64,000 nt of DNA, taken from positions 1,552,001 to 1,616,000 of the forward strand of contig CAIIXF020000006.1 in NCBI GenBank assembly GCA_903813345.2, given 5' to 3'. The stretch comes from Owenia fusiformis. Taxonomy: Eukaryota; Annelida; Polychaeta; Sabellida; Oweniidae. Below the pieces are notes generated by a model. That model searched no databases. It worked only from the letters and a program-made list of their open reading frames with translations, and was not told the origin of the DNA. Shown piece by piece: positions 1 through 12,045 of the stretch (its first letter is position 1; each line of letters opens with the position of its first letter). The position numbers and the translations under genes are program-made.

Positions 1-1393
1 AAAGAATTTGAAAAAAAATTACATTTTTCTTATTGACTCATAACGCACAGGCGTACCAGATGGTTGCAAATTCGCTCCAAATACAACCAAAATTCAAAAA
101 TTATCCTGGGGGAGAACCCCCAGACCCCCTGAATGCTCGGATTTTTATTATTCACTCAACTCAATTATTCCCGTGGTGGTGGCGCACTACTTGGAAACTT
201 ACACTTTGAAAGTGCCCAGAAAGCACCAAATACTTCATCTCAAAACTGTAAAATTTTCTAGGGGGAGTGGACCACTCCTCACCCCCCCCCCCCACAAAAC
301 AATTGGAACGTTTGGAAGTTGCATTTGTTAATTCCAAACCAATATAGGGAGTAACTGAGCCCCCCCCCCCTCTGACTTACGCGATTTGATTTACGCGGCA
401 AAAAAAATTGACAATTTTATATTCTCTTTAGTAAGCTAAAAAACGCACCCCCCTTGGAGAAAAGTGTCTTACGGGCCTGATGTCTCAAAGCAAATTCTAA
501 CTATACATTCAGTAATAGGCCAACAATAAAAGGTTGCATTATTTGTAAATATTAGGTCAGTTGGTTGTATCAGTCGGTCTGTTTTGTATATAAGTACAAT
601 TTATGTTCTCATTCACTGCACCAAAGTATTAAAATAACCATCGATGCATATCTATGTGAATTGTACAATCTTCTCAGTGTAAGAAGATGCGCAAATATGT
701 TCAATGATCATTTATGCTATATGCTTTTAGCCCATTGATGTGCATTACCAAACATACGCGAATACGTATATCTATGGCCAATTAGATAAATGATACATAC
801 ACGGGTACTGTATTGATGCACTATACGCATAAAATGCAATTGCATCAATGCACAAATATGTTTTGTTTCATACATCGAACTTGTCTCATTGTTCTTCACT
901 GTCTGTGTTCTGCAATAATCATATAATTGTCAATTGTAAACAAGGAATTTCAATGGGGATTGGATAGATAAAATAGAAATAAAAGAACAATAGAAAGATT
1001 CATAATTCCATTGAGTGACTTTGAATCAAAATAAGCAATCAAATGACCACACTGCAACAGTATAATAAAGAAAAAATAGAAACATATGTGCAAGACCAGT
1101 TGCATGTTTTGGTTTATTTTGTAGTTTGGCTATCATACATACAATATCTATTATACTTTATATGCGGTAACCCCTGACGTCGTACCTGTGTCATTGATAT
1201 CAGATGGCCAATTCAATCTTTGTAAATTCGTTAATTCAGACGTTACCTCAATTTAAATTGCCTCTTCAGTCCAAAACTGAAAACACTAGCCTGCGTTCAT
1301 CAACACCCAAATACTGTATATATTTCATAAAAATGCAAGTCTGGAACAAGTCAAGTCGTCATCCACTACTTAGGCGCAAAGTCAAATTCATTG
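1..1393. other. unassigned flank with no gene seen
   Basis: No exon-like ORF or element with matched ends was recognised. There are two poly(C) tracts (about 282-292 and 361-370). At about 468-477 there is a TTACGGGCCTGA end resembling the CAGGCCCGTAGCC repeats found four more times in the window, so a truncated copy probably ends here. The short ORFs have no recognisable domain. Confidence 0.4.
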
Positions 1394-1492
1394 AACAAAA
1401 AAACATGAATAAAACAAAAACATGAATATAACAAAAAACATGAATAAAACAAAAAAACATGAATAAAACAAAAAACACGAATAAAACAAAAG
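1394..1492. repeat. A-rich minisatellite, about 18-20 bp unit
   Basis: About five consecutive copies of a unit close to AAAACATGAATAAAACAA, with small length changes in the A tracts. It is non-coding. The repeated ATG/AATAAA strings are a by-product of the unit. Confidence 0.75.
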
Positions 1493-1581
1493 CATCATTA
1501 AATAAACTTCAAATTAATGAAATTAATCATCCTCTTTATTTTCCCGTTTATTTTAATGGTTTCACATGAGTGGCTCATATA

Positions 1582-2280
1582 CAGGGTGTCCGGAAAGTAA
1601 AGATACAAATACTCTTATTTTTAGAAATTTTGGTTTTTCGAAACGAAATTGCTACAGATTGTAGAGGAACAATATTACAATATATCTACCAACTTTCACC
1701 ACATATAGTCTAAATATGTTCAAGTTACGGTTGTTATGGTTACGGATGTGAGAGGTATGCGGAGCAGTTCCACAACAACGCTAAAAAGTGAAAAATTGCT
1801 AAAAGACAACCATTTGAAAGAGTGTTTTTTGTTGTATTTTCTCTCTATGTTTTGTTTTGTTCATCATTGTATTATTGCTACCATAGTGTTTTCTTTTATA
1901 TAATGATATCATTGCTACATATCAGAACTATGTTATGCCACTAACCAGTATGATGAAAGAAATATTATACAAGTGCCGAGAAGAATGGTCCCTGGCCATT
2001 AGTAGGAAAGTTAATATTGCATCTCCACAATGGACCAATTCACAAAGCAAAAAACAAATCTTACAATGGAGTGTTTTGACATCAAACCTTTCTATACAAT
2101 GCCCAATAATCACCTGATAAAGCCTCTTAGACTTCTACCTTAATCTGTTAATGACCATTTGAAAGCAATATTTGTAAAAAGTTCATCATACAAATGAGAC
2201 TCAGCTGGAAGCCAATGTTAGCAATCTGAGAGATGGACAGCAGCGGTTTCGTCAGGTCTTTGAATCGCGGGTCAAAATGC
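1582..2280 (+). mobile_element. mariner-like element, 5' part, interrupted by the 21.5-kb element
   Basis: The sequence starts TA followed by CAGGGTGTCCGGAAAGTA. This is the usual appearance of a mariner/Tc1 (IS630 superfamily) terminus with its TA target site. The body is degraded. Its transposase C-terminal region is recognisable from about 2146 and is cut at 2280, resuming at 23797. No matching right terminus was found after 23797, so the 3' end is missing or replaced by the repeat that starts near 23885. Confidence 0.6.
2146..2280 (+). pseudogene. mariner-type transposase C-terminal remnant
   Basis: Frame by frame, this reads LKAIFV-like residues, then after a frameshift an ETQLEANV...FRQVFESRVKM segment. 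Continuing across the insertion into 23797 onwards it reads HQECVDNGENTE and a stop. The pattern (Leu-x-Arg/Asn-Val..., Phe..Arg-Val, Cys, Asn-Gly...Glu) resembles the end of Tc1/mariner transposases. There is at least one frameshift and one stop upstream, so it is non-functional. The assignment rests on motif resemblance only. Confidence 0.45.
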
Positions 2281-3650
2281 AGATCTGATTATTAGTCCCG
2301 ACCCCGACAAATGTTTTTCACAGATCGGGATATGATGAATCGAAGTTACACTTGTCACGTAATTTTATAGGGCTCGCGGGATATTCACGAAGTCAAACAC
2401 CTTTATCCCGTATGAGCACTTTGTAGCACTGAGCTACGGGACAGTCAGGTTTTCAAACCCACTGTCCCGTAATTTTTTTTTTTGACAACGCTGGGATATA
2501 ATTGTTTGAGACCTGACATATCCCAGCGCTTGGTAAAAAAATTTGCTGCGGGATAAAGTGATTTCAAAACTTGACTAATGCTGATCAAAGTATATGCTAT
2601 CAAGCCATCACATACATGTATCTCTATGTAATTACCATACTATATTAACCCTTGCAAAAAATTCCATTTTTCATCTTTGTACTGAATTATATCAACATCA
2701 GTCTTTTATCTTTGAAATGTTGCTAAAGTTTATTGGGAGGGGTGGCATGTACACACTTGATTCAAAATGCTATTGTTTGTGTGTGAGGGGGGGGGGGGCA
2801 TCTCCAACTGTCACAAATCATCATTCCATCTGGTATCATTTAAATATCCTTGAATATGATTTGCAGTATGTACATAAATCCTTGTGTGCCATCCTGTATC
2901 ATATATTATGCCTATTGTTAATGTTGCATATGTCTTTTTATTTTTTAATCAGCTAATATATATGTATATAAACACTGGTGAAGTAATGTGGTCATTCCTC
3001 AAGCCCTCCATATCATTTATCATCCTAATTGTTCATATGTCAACAGCTCCTTCCAGTGAATTAAATAAAAGTTGTTCTTCACGATAAATACCGGTGAAGT
3101 ATTGTGGCAATTCCACATGCAATCTGTTTTTCCATCTATTCCCTGCTGTTATTCCACCATATTCTATCTATATGTTTTTGACATGCTGATTACCCATGCC
3201 ATACATCCTGAAATAAGCAAATAATATTTAAATTATTTTCTTTTCTGTATTGTGCCTTTTGTTCATTTATCATTCACTTATGTCCAGTAAATTGAATAAA
3301 GTACTAGAAATATGCAAACTCCATAGCGCAGCAAATGCCAAAGAACACTAAATTCATGAATCTGTATGCCACAACATAATATTTATCATCTACCTTACCC
3401 TTGATTTGCAAATATAAAAAAAAACATTAAAATGTTACATGTATATCAGAATAATCACCAATTCAAGTATTTGGGTGACCATTTGTATTAGATCATTGGT
3501 GTGGCGGGGGGGGGGGAGGCACGATGGGTGCAAACCCTCTTCCCCATAACCAATAACAAAATGGCTCCACTACTTTTCGAGTAAGAGTAAAAAGAGTAAA
3601 AAATGGTGGTCATTTTGAAAAATGGCTGCCTTTTACCAAAAGTGTCAATA
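2281..3650 (+). repeat. unique part of the left terminal inverted repeat
   Basis: This is the mirror image of about 22430-23796 with few differences, including the GTCCCGACCCCGACAAATG end, ATATCCCAGCG/ACGGGACAGT motifs at about 2400-2560 and a poly(G) tract near 2790. ORFs in both arms are counterparts of the same non-coding DNA. Confidence 0.8.
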
Positions 3651-5640
3651 GACAGTGTACCATGCTTATAGTATTCACATACCAAATATGAACAAAATCG
3701 CTCCACTACTTTTCAAGTTATAGTAAAAAATGTAAAAATGGTCGCCATTTTTCAAAATGGTTGCCTACTACCCAAAGCGTCATTAGACAGTGTGCCATGC
3801 TTATAGTATTCACATATAAAATATGAACAAAATCGCTCTACTACTTTTTGAGTTATAGTAAAAAATGTAAAAATGGTCGCCATTTTTCAAAATGGTCGCC
3901 TACTACCCAAAGCATCATTAGACAGTGTGCCATGCTTATAGTATTCACATATAAAATATGAACAAAATCGCTCTACTACTTTTTGAGTTATAGTAAAAAA
4001 TGTAAAAATGGTCGCCATTTTTCAAAATGGTCGCCTACTACCCAAAGCGTCATTAGACAGTGTGCCATGCTTATAGTATTCACATATAAAATATGAACAA
4101 AATCGCTCTACTACTTTTTGAGTTAAAGTAAAAAATGTAAAAATGGTCGCCATTTTTCAAAATGGTCGCCTACTACCCAAAGTGTCATTAGACAGTGTGC
4201 CATGCTTATAGTATTCACATATAAAATATGGACAAAATCGCTCTACTACTTTTTGAGTTATAGTAAAAAATGTAAAAATGGTCACCATTTTTCAAAATGG
4301 TCGCCTACTACCCAAAGTGTCATTAGACAGTGTGCCATGCTTATAGTATTCACATATAAAATATGGACAAAATCGCTCTACTACTTTTTGAGTTATAGTA
4401 AAAAATGTAAAAATGGTCGCCATTTTTCAAAATGGTTGCCTACTACCCAAAGCCTCATTAGACAGTGGGCCATGCTTATAGTATTCACATATACAATATG
4501 AACAAAATCGCTCTACTACTTTTTGAGTTATAGTAAAAAATGTAAAAATGGTCGCCATTTTTCAAAATGGTCGCCTACTACCCAAAGCATCATTAGACAG
4601 TGTGCCATGCTTATAGTATTCACATATAAAATATGAACAAAATCGCTCTACTACTTTTTGAGTTATAGTAAAAAATGTAAAAATGGTCGCCATTTTTCAA
4701 AATGGTCGCCTACTACCCAAAGCGTCATTAGACAGTGTGCCATGCTTATAGTATTCACATATAAAAGATGAACAAAATCGCTCTACTACTTTTTGAGTTA
4801 AAGTAAAAAATGTAAAAATGGTCGCCATTTTTCAAAATGGTCGCCTACTACCCAAAGTGTCATTAGACAGTGTGCCATGCTTATAGTATTCACATATAAA
4901 ATATGGACAAAATCGCTCTACTACTTTTTGAGTTATAGTAAAAAATGTAAAAATGGTCACCATTTTTCAAAATGGTCGCCTACTACCCAAAGTGTCATTA
5001 GACAGTGTGCCATGCTTATAGTATTCACATATAAAATATGAACAAAATCGCTCTACTACTTTTTGAGTTATAGTAAAAAATGTAAAAATGGTCGCCATTT
5101 TTCAAAATGGTCGCCTACTACCCAAAGTGTCATTAGACAGTATGCCATGCTTATAGTATTCACATATAAAATATGGACAAAATCGCTCTACTACTTTTTG
5201 AGTTATAGTAAAATATGTAAAAATGGCCACCATTTTTCAAAATGGTCGCCTACTACCAAAAGTGTCATTAGACAGTGTGCCATGCTTATAGTATTCACAT
5301 ATAAAATATGAACAAAATCGCTCTACTAATTTTTGAGTTATAGGAAAAAATGTAAAAATGGTCGCCATTTTTCAAAATGGTCGCCTACTACCCAAAGTGT
5401 TATTAGACAGTGTGCCATGCTTATACTATTCAAATACCAAATATGAACAAAAACCCTCCACTACGTTTTGAGGTACAGTAAAAACCATTAAAATGGCAGC
5501 CATATTGAAAAATGGCAGCCTTCCACCAAAAGTGTCATTAGACAGTGTGCCATGCTTATAGTATTCACATACCAAATATGAACAAAATCACTTCACTACT
5601 TTTTGAGTTATAGTAAAAAAAAGTAATATAAGATATGACA
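3651..5640 (+). repeat. 135-bp tandem array, left arm, 15 copies
   Basis: The marker GACAGTGTGCCATGC (or one-base variants) recurs at 3651, 3786, 3921 and so on to 5541, each exactly 135 bp apart with no net indels. Each unit contains AAAATGGTCGCCATTTTTC and a second AAAATGGTCGCC. The period is a multiple of three, so some copies stay open as short ORFs, which are not genes. The last copies (about 5410-5640) are more diverged. Confidence 0.9.
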
Positions 5641-7430
5641 GTGAGTGACACGATTTGTTACAAGATATGACATTGAGTGACATATGTTACAAGATCAGAC
5701 AGTAAGGGACATTGTATGTTACAAGATATGACAGTCTGTGACATAGTATGATACATGATATGACAGTGTGTGACATGGTATGTTACAAAATAAGGACCCA
5801 CAGTCCTGTGCTCACACAGTTTGGAACCTTCAGAGGAATGTATATCCTGACTTTCAAACAAAACTATTGATTTGGATTTGTAGTCTCCAACTTTGAGAAA
5901 CTTAGATAGCACAGTTGTGTGACCTAGTTTGATGACCTTTGACCTTGAAAATTTTAAATTATTCAGAGCTCAATAATGTCTTTCGTGATTAAGCTGACCA
6001 AAATTTACATCCAAAAATCAATTTGAAAAATCAACCTTTTTGACCTTTCAAAGGTCACTGTACTGAAGGTCAAGTAAAGGTCAAATCCTAAAACTAATGT
6101 CAAATTTGAACTCCTGGCAACTTGAAGATGATTTTCAAAAAAAATTTGGTCAAGTGAAGCAAGTTGAAAAGTAACTTATTTTTACTGTTTTTTGACGTCA
6201 AATATCTCAAAAACAGTAAAAATTTGATGTCGCATAATATGACAGTCTTTGACATGGTATGATATGTGATATGACAGTGAGTGATGTGGTATGTTACAAG
6301 ATATGACAGTGAGTGACATGGTATGTTACAAGATATGACAGTTAGTGGAATGGAATGATATAAGATATGACATTGAGTGACACGCTATGTTACAAGATAT
6401 GACATTGAGTGACATATGTTACAAGATCAGATAGTAAGTGACATTGTATGTTACACGATATGACAGTCTGTGACATGGTATGATACATGATATGACAGTG
6501 AGTGACATGGTATGATACAAGATATGACAATGAGTGGCATGATATGTCACATTATATGACAGTTTGTGACATGGAATGATACATGATATGACATTAATAA
6601 CCCAGATGCGAGTAGAAATTATCTTGATTTACGTCATTAAAAATTCAAAATTCAGTCAAAGTCATATTTGAAATCTACATGTTAAATTACATCTAGAAAT
6701 GTGGTTTTAAAAAGTTTTTATCAACTTTGAAAAATTAATTTTCTTTGAAAATGTGACTTCTAGCTCGGGGAGATTCCTCATAGACCCCATGCTATAAAAT
6801 CACAAAAAATGAAATATCTTTTCTTTTAGTGGACAGATAATATTTTGCTTTACCGGACATATTTTCATTAGTATAAGTATTAGGCACATAAGGGTTATAT
6901 GAAAATTGAGCCACTTAAATTGATAATATTCAAGTTTAAGGAAACTTTCTTATATACCTGCCATGTTAATTGACCCGAATCAGCCACCTGGTGGTAAAAC
7001 TGGTAACTACCTACTCGCATTTGGGTAATTGTTACAAGATATGTCAGTGAGTAACATGGTATGTTACAAGATATGACAGTGAGTGACATGGTACGATACA
7101 AAATATGACATTGAGTGACATGGAATGTAACAAGATATGACAGTGAGTGACATGGTATGAAACAAAACATAACATTGAGTGGCAGGGTGTGTTACAAGAT
7201 ATGACAATGAGTGGCATGGATTGTTACAAGGTATGACAGTACATGCAGTAAGTGACACAATATGTTTCAAGTTGTGACAATGAGTTACATATACATGGTA
7301 TGTTACGATATATGACAGTGAGTGACATGGTATGTTACAAGATATGACAGGGAGTGACATGGTTTGACACATGATATGACAGTCAGTGATATGGTATGAT
7401 ACAAGATATGACATTGAGTGACAAATACAC
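5637..7430 (+). repeat. 32-bp satellite in three blocks
   Basis: A unit centred on GATATGACAGTGAGTGACAT recurs at about 5637-5800, 6230-6600 and 7020-7430. The first two blocks are separated by a non-tandem segment (see 5905-6240), the last two by about 420 bp of unrelated sequence. Because 32 is not a multiple of three, the open reading frames across it cycle through all frames and are meaningless. Confidence 0.8.
5905..6240 (+). repeat. dispersed repeat, second copy at 51560
   Basis: GATAGCACAG...GTGACCTAGTTTGATG, followed by several AAGGTCA/TGACCTT half-sites, matches 51560-51900 along most of its length in the same orientation. In both places it lies next to other repeats. Its class is unknown. 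Confidence 0.65.
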
Positions 7431-7768
7431 TATCAGTCCTAAACTGATAAGCTGAATTGACTGATTTGGCTTGAAATCTGTAGCCTAGACAAGATTTATT
7501 GAAAGACTGCCCAACCGCCTATGCATTGACCAGCAAACTGATCACAATTTAGCACCCAAGTGTCTGATAATAAAAATCATCAAAGTTTAGGGCCCTTACC
7601 TCTGTCTGTTGTTTGAAAAATAAATCAGTCTGACTCTCTGTGATAAAGTCGTGTGTTGAAAAATTGGATTATCTTACTGCACCATCCCACTTTTTCCATC
7701 CTTGCTCATCCTGAAGCAGATAATACAAATTGCATCAGTATATGTCTAATAATAATTAACAAGCAGAG

Positions 7769-7989
7769 CAGGCCTGTAGCCAGGGGGTGGGAGCGGGGGG
7801 TAGCAGAGGGAGGGGCAGCTCCACTCCAGGACAGAAATTCTTTTATAAAATCATGTAGTTTTTCACTATTCTGAGCACTTTTCGCAAGATTTTTTGCCAA
7901 AACTGTCAAAAAGCTCCCCCCCCGCCTAGGCAAAAAGTCCCCTTTGGTAAAACCGCACTCCCCCCAGGTAAATCCTGGCTACGGGCCTG
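7769..7989. mobile_element. CAGGCCCGTAGCC short inverted-repeat element, copy 1
   Basis: The ends are CAGGCCTGTAGCCAGG and CCTGGCTACGGGCCTG, an inverted pair bracketing about 220 bp with G/C runs. Related copies lie at 17949, 30511 and 33178. There is no ORF and no convincing target duplication. The short terminal repeats suggest a non-autonomous DNA transposon. Confidence 0.6.
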
Positions 7990-9100
7990 CAGGGCATACA
8001 ATGATCATTAATGGGCAATCATATGCATGCATGATTGGTAATTGTCTTAGTCACATGTTATAAAGTTTATACTATTATCAAGTTACAACCCTTACAATTT
8101 ATACAAGTCAAACTATACCAACATGAAATCAAGCCCATGTTATATACACGAGAACTTGCTTCTTGTTTCACATCGAGACATCTGGTCTCAGTTTCCAGGA
8201 ACGAAGTCATGACTTCATGATAAAACATTCAATGATTATCGGCTGGTCCGGAAAATATTTGTGAAAATGCATTTCATATGAGGCGTTGCCAGGGGAGCAT
8301 AATCAAACCCATAACCAATAAAAATAGAATCATGAGATAAAAGAAGAAAATAACTTTAAAATGCTTTTTATGATTTTCTAGCTCAAGTTGCATCAATTTT
8401 GCAAAATTCTTAGAAACAAATTGGCTTGCTTTATGCCACGATCGCACCCCCCTGTCTGAAAACTTGCTAAGCCCCTGATATACTAGTAATCACCCTCCCC
8501 AGGGGTCAGGGATAATCAAGTTACCTGCAAACGTACAAGGCATGCCATTGAACATGAAGATTTCTGAAAGTAGCAATAGTACTGTTGTAGTCATCTAGAC
8601 ACTGGTTATTCTTCTTATCTTTCAATCTCTTTTATCTTTGATCACAGCAAGTCTCTCAGGCTGATACTTCATCCTTAGGCTCTGTCTATAAGAAAAATGG
8701 ACTAAAGGTCAAAACAGAACTCTTTTTAAACAATTCAAAAAGATTAAAAAATCCTCATGCTTTTTTAATTTCCTGTTTGGGGGGGGGGGGGGCAGAGGGG
8801 GGGGGTGCCCAGAGTCACGTTCTACAAAAAAATGTGAAGCCCATTTATAGATAATTTTGCCTAAAAGGCCCAGAAGTCCAAGTTTCGCCAAACAAAAGTC
8901 CAGTCTTGGTACCCTGCGTGCAGAGTCTAGTTAAACTACACTCTGCCTAGTAGAGACCATATTACAGTTTAGTAGCCCCGCCCCCACGACGGGTACCGGT
9001 GACAGTTTGGGTAATAATATAAATCACTTCTGACCTATGCGCTGACCTTTCTTCCACCATTCAGCGAGCCTGAACAAACATACGCCAAATGCGTTCTAAT
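7990..9100. other. no gene seen, one poly(G) tract
   Basis: This is unassigned AT-rich sequence with an interrupted poly(G) run near 8778-8808. I found no domain-bearing ORF and no matched repeat ends. Confidence 0.4.
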
Positions 9101-9104
9101 TAAA

Positions 9105-9190
9105 TATGCGCATGTCATTGGTCAATTCCGGGCTCAACGATGACGTCAGAAGGAATGACCATATATAGAACGTCGGTCAAATTTGGCCAA
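9105..9190 (+). promoter_or_regulatory. RNA polymerase II promoter-like cluster
   Basis: In order and at sensible spacing there are ATGCGCAT-like sequence, an inverted CCAAT box (ATTGG, 9117-9121), a perfect CRE (TGACGTCA, 9141-9148) and a TATA box (ATATATAG, about 9161-9168). A transcription start would be expected near 9190. About 100 bp further on comes an ATG (9281) followed by a consensus splice donor (GGGTAAGT, GT at 9290). No downstream exon on the plus strand was recognised. It could be the promoter of an old autonomous transposon or of an unrecognised gene. Confidence 0.4.
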
Positions 9191-10223
9191 CGAACACTGA
9201 TTGGCGCGGTGAGTTCACAGGTTTATTTTAGTTTGAAAGAGTGAAGACAAAGCTCTCTTTTAAGAAGTGAAGTCAAACGAATGCAAAGGGTAAGTCTTGG
9301 AGGCCCAGCAAAATTTGTTGGCCAAATATATTTTGGGGCCCTAAAAAGGTTTTCTGGGCCCACTCAAGGGGGGGGGCATCGACTAGCCCCCTGGAACAGC
9401 ACTTTCACAGTTCACAGTTCTCGAATGTGAACTTACCAAAACCTGGCTTAGAATTGGATCTTTAACCCCCCCCACAGAATAGGCCTATGGCTAGATCTAG
9501 GCTATAGATAAGTTACCTGCTGCGAAATTCAAAGTGCAAGGCAAGTGCCTGCCCTCACAGTCAGCACTGTCAATGGTATATTCTAAAAATATAGGGAATA
9601 GATTAGTATATAGAGACTAAAAGTCCAAAAGGCTTTTGTGACAATATTTCCCGAAGTGTTATATTTCCATTTACCCTTCAAACTGTGACATTTATGCTAA
9701 TAACTCGACATGTATATGATTCTTACATACCCAATACGATCAAAAACGTTACTAACATACCAAATGAAAGGTGATTTCCTGGTCAAACTTGCAAAAGTTT
9801 GTCCAATTCGCATTTGAACCGAGTATTTACCGGAAGTGTTTATATTTCCATTTAGGTGTCACTACGGTAAATCATTGAAAAATATTGAAAAAATCACAAA
9901 ATTCAAGTTTGGGATACATATCGCCATTTTCGAACGAATTAGCCCATACAATAACTATATTTCTGCGTTCCCCTATACATAACCTTCATCTTGACCATAC
10001 ATTTTACATAGGGTTTGCGTCTCGATTTTTAAATATCACTACACCAACATAGGGACTCATTTTTAGGTAAAATCCCTACTTCACCGATGAAAATTAACGA
10101 ATAAAGTAGTTCCAGTTTACGGCACTATATTTTTTGCGATTTCTTTCTAAAATGGCACATTTAGAAAGTAATTGGCCTCGGCTTTACATACATACCTCAA
10201 ATGGCCACAATGCATATACTTAA

Positions 10224-10981
10224 GGTGCTATGGATGTTAACAGGAAATGACAAAACAGGAAGTGACAATTTTTTGTATTTTTAGACATTTTTGAACAAAG
10301 ATAACAGAGTTCTGTTTTGACCTCCAGTCAATTCAACTAGTTCCAAATACCATTTACAGGTCCAGGATCACAATGTTCATGGTCAGAATGACCCTAAACA
10401 TGATGAAGTAACCTTTTCTGCCCTATGAAAATGTGACTGAAAAATAGCTAAAAGTAGGTGCTCAGGAAAGGTCAATGAACAGAATCTTGTGATTTTTTCA
10501 GTAAATGTGTCCAATGTATTGCTCTAAATGATACAATCTTTGAAAATTTGATATCATTCAAAGAAAAAGAAAAAAAATGAAAAAACTGATTTGAAAAGCA
10601 ATCTATTTTCCTTTTTATGACCGCCATTTTTGTTTAAGACAATTTTCTAAAATTTCAAAGATTGTATCAGTTAGAGCATTATATTGGGCACATTTTCTGA
10701 AAAATTCAAAAGATTCTGTTCAGTGACCTTCGATCCCTAGCTCCTACTTTTAGCTTTTTTCCAGTCACACTTTCAAAGGGCTAAAAAGGTTATTTCATCA
10801 TGTTTAGGGTCATTCTGACCATGCACATTGTGATCCTGGTCATGTAAATGATATGTGGAAATAGTTAAATTGACTGGAGGCTCAAACCAGAACTCTGTTA
10901 TCTTTGTTCAATAAATGTCTAAAAATGCAAAAACAAATTTCACTTCCTGTTTTGTCATTTCCTGTTAACTTCCATGGCACC
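10224..10981. mobile_element. palindromic element with TTAA target duplication
   Basis: The two halves mirror each other over nearly the whole 758 bp, starting GGTGCYATGGA. They are flanked by TTAA on both sides (10220-10223 and 10982-10985). TTAA targets are typical of the piggyBac and Kolobok superfamilies. There is no coding sequence. Confidence 0.75.
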
Positions 10982-10985
10982 TTAA

Positions 10986-11720
10986 ACCTACTATGCACAC
11001 CATTGAAGTTGGCATGGCTTCGTTTTTAAGTATTAAAAAACACTGTCCTACCCGGAAGTGGTATTTACCGTAGTAACACCTTAATATCCAAAAATGGAAA
11101 AATTTTACTATGATAATTTAAGCTCATTCAGCATTTTTTCAAAAAATTGAGTTATTTCATGCTCAAAACAGCTGGATTTTCAAAGTTTTAACACATTTTC
11201 TACAAAATCTAGTCATATTTGGGGAAATAGGTGAGGGCTGAGTCTCTAAAAACTGGCCAAAATGACCTAAAATTGGGTCATCAACTTCAGACATCTCATG
11301 CAAAAAATTTAGATGCAAAATCCCCGAGATTATTTCATTTTGTAAATCATTATAGAAATGCCTTTCAAGTATTACACAGAATGTACTGAAATGTATGTTG
11401 CTAAATGCAAATATTTTGAGTCAAATGTGGTCCCCATTTGCAAAATCTGCCCTTTTTCTCCCCCTTTACGCCAGTTAGGCCCCGGTGTATTGTGACATCA
11501 TACTCATACCATTGCTACAATGTAGCATTTTACAAATTAATCATGATTACTATTCCTGTGATACACCTGTGGTAGTTGAACACTGTTTTTGCATAGTGAT
11601 ATTCCCCAGTGTGTTGACTGATTACACGCCAGCTTACTTAGTTACTTACTAAGTACGCAATAACCACCATCAAAGACCTGCCGGCACCTATTTATTTTTG
11701 GGTTGGTAATGGAATTTTAA
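10986..11720. other. no gene seen
   Basis: This is unassigned AT-rich sequence. ACCGGAAGTG/ACGGTAAAT strings occur on both sides of the TTAA element (about 9830-9870 and 11050-11075). That suggests the TTAA element sits inside an older, decayed repeat. Confidence 0.3.
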
Positions 11721-11759
11721 AAGGGCAATACGAGAAGAATTCAATTTTTCAGAATTTCA

Positions 11760-12035
11760 TGATAATTACGGTAGATTTTACGGTAGTTTGAACAAGAATA
11801 CTTTAAATTCCAGCAGAAATATTGTAGATTTTCAAATATTTACGGTATATTTTACGGCTGTTCTTATAGAAAAAATCGAATTATAATAAAATATTTTACG
11901 GTAGATTTTGGTAAAATTACAGTAGATTTTTTACGGTCGTTTTTACAGGAAAAAACAGTAATTTTATGGTATTTATATTTTTTTACCGAAAAAACGAATA
12001 TTTTATAGTACATGCCGGTAAAAATACGGTAGGTT
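11760..12035 (+). repeat. degenerate TTTACGGTAGATTTT repeats
   Basis: Short, irregular copies of TTTACGGTAGATTTT and TTTACGGTATATTTT, mixed with longer AT stretches, form a decayed minisatellite. A minus-strand ORF over it is a product of this composition. Confidence 0.6.
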
Positions 12036-12045
12036 GGCAGGTATG

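Noticed and set aside
4202-5311. Plus-strand ORFs of 82-99 codons with a repeated MLIVFTYKIWTKSLYYF pattern
   Set aside because: They are produced by the 135-bp array, whose period is divisible by three. The mirrored array gives the same peptides on the other strand.
7064-7414. His/Cys/Tyr-rich minus-strand ORF as a zinc protein
   Set aside because: It is translated 32-bp satellite, and the apparent His/Cys periodicity is the repeat.
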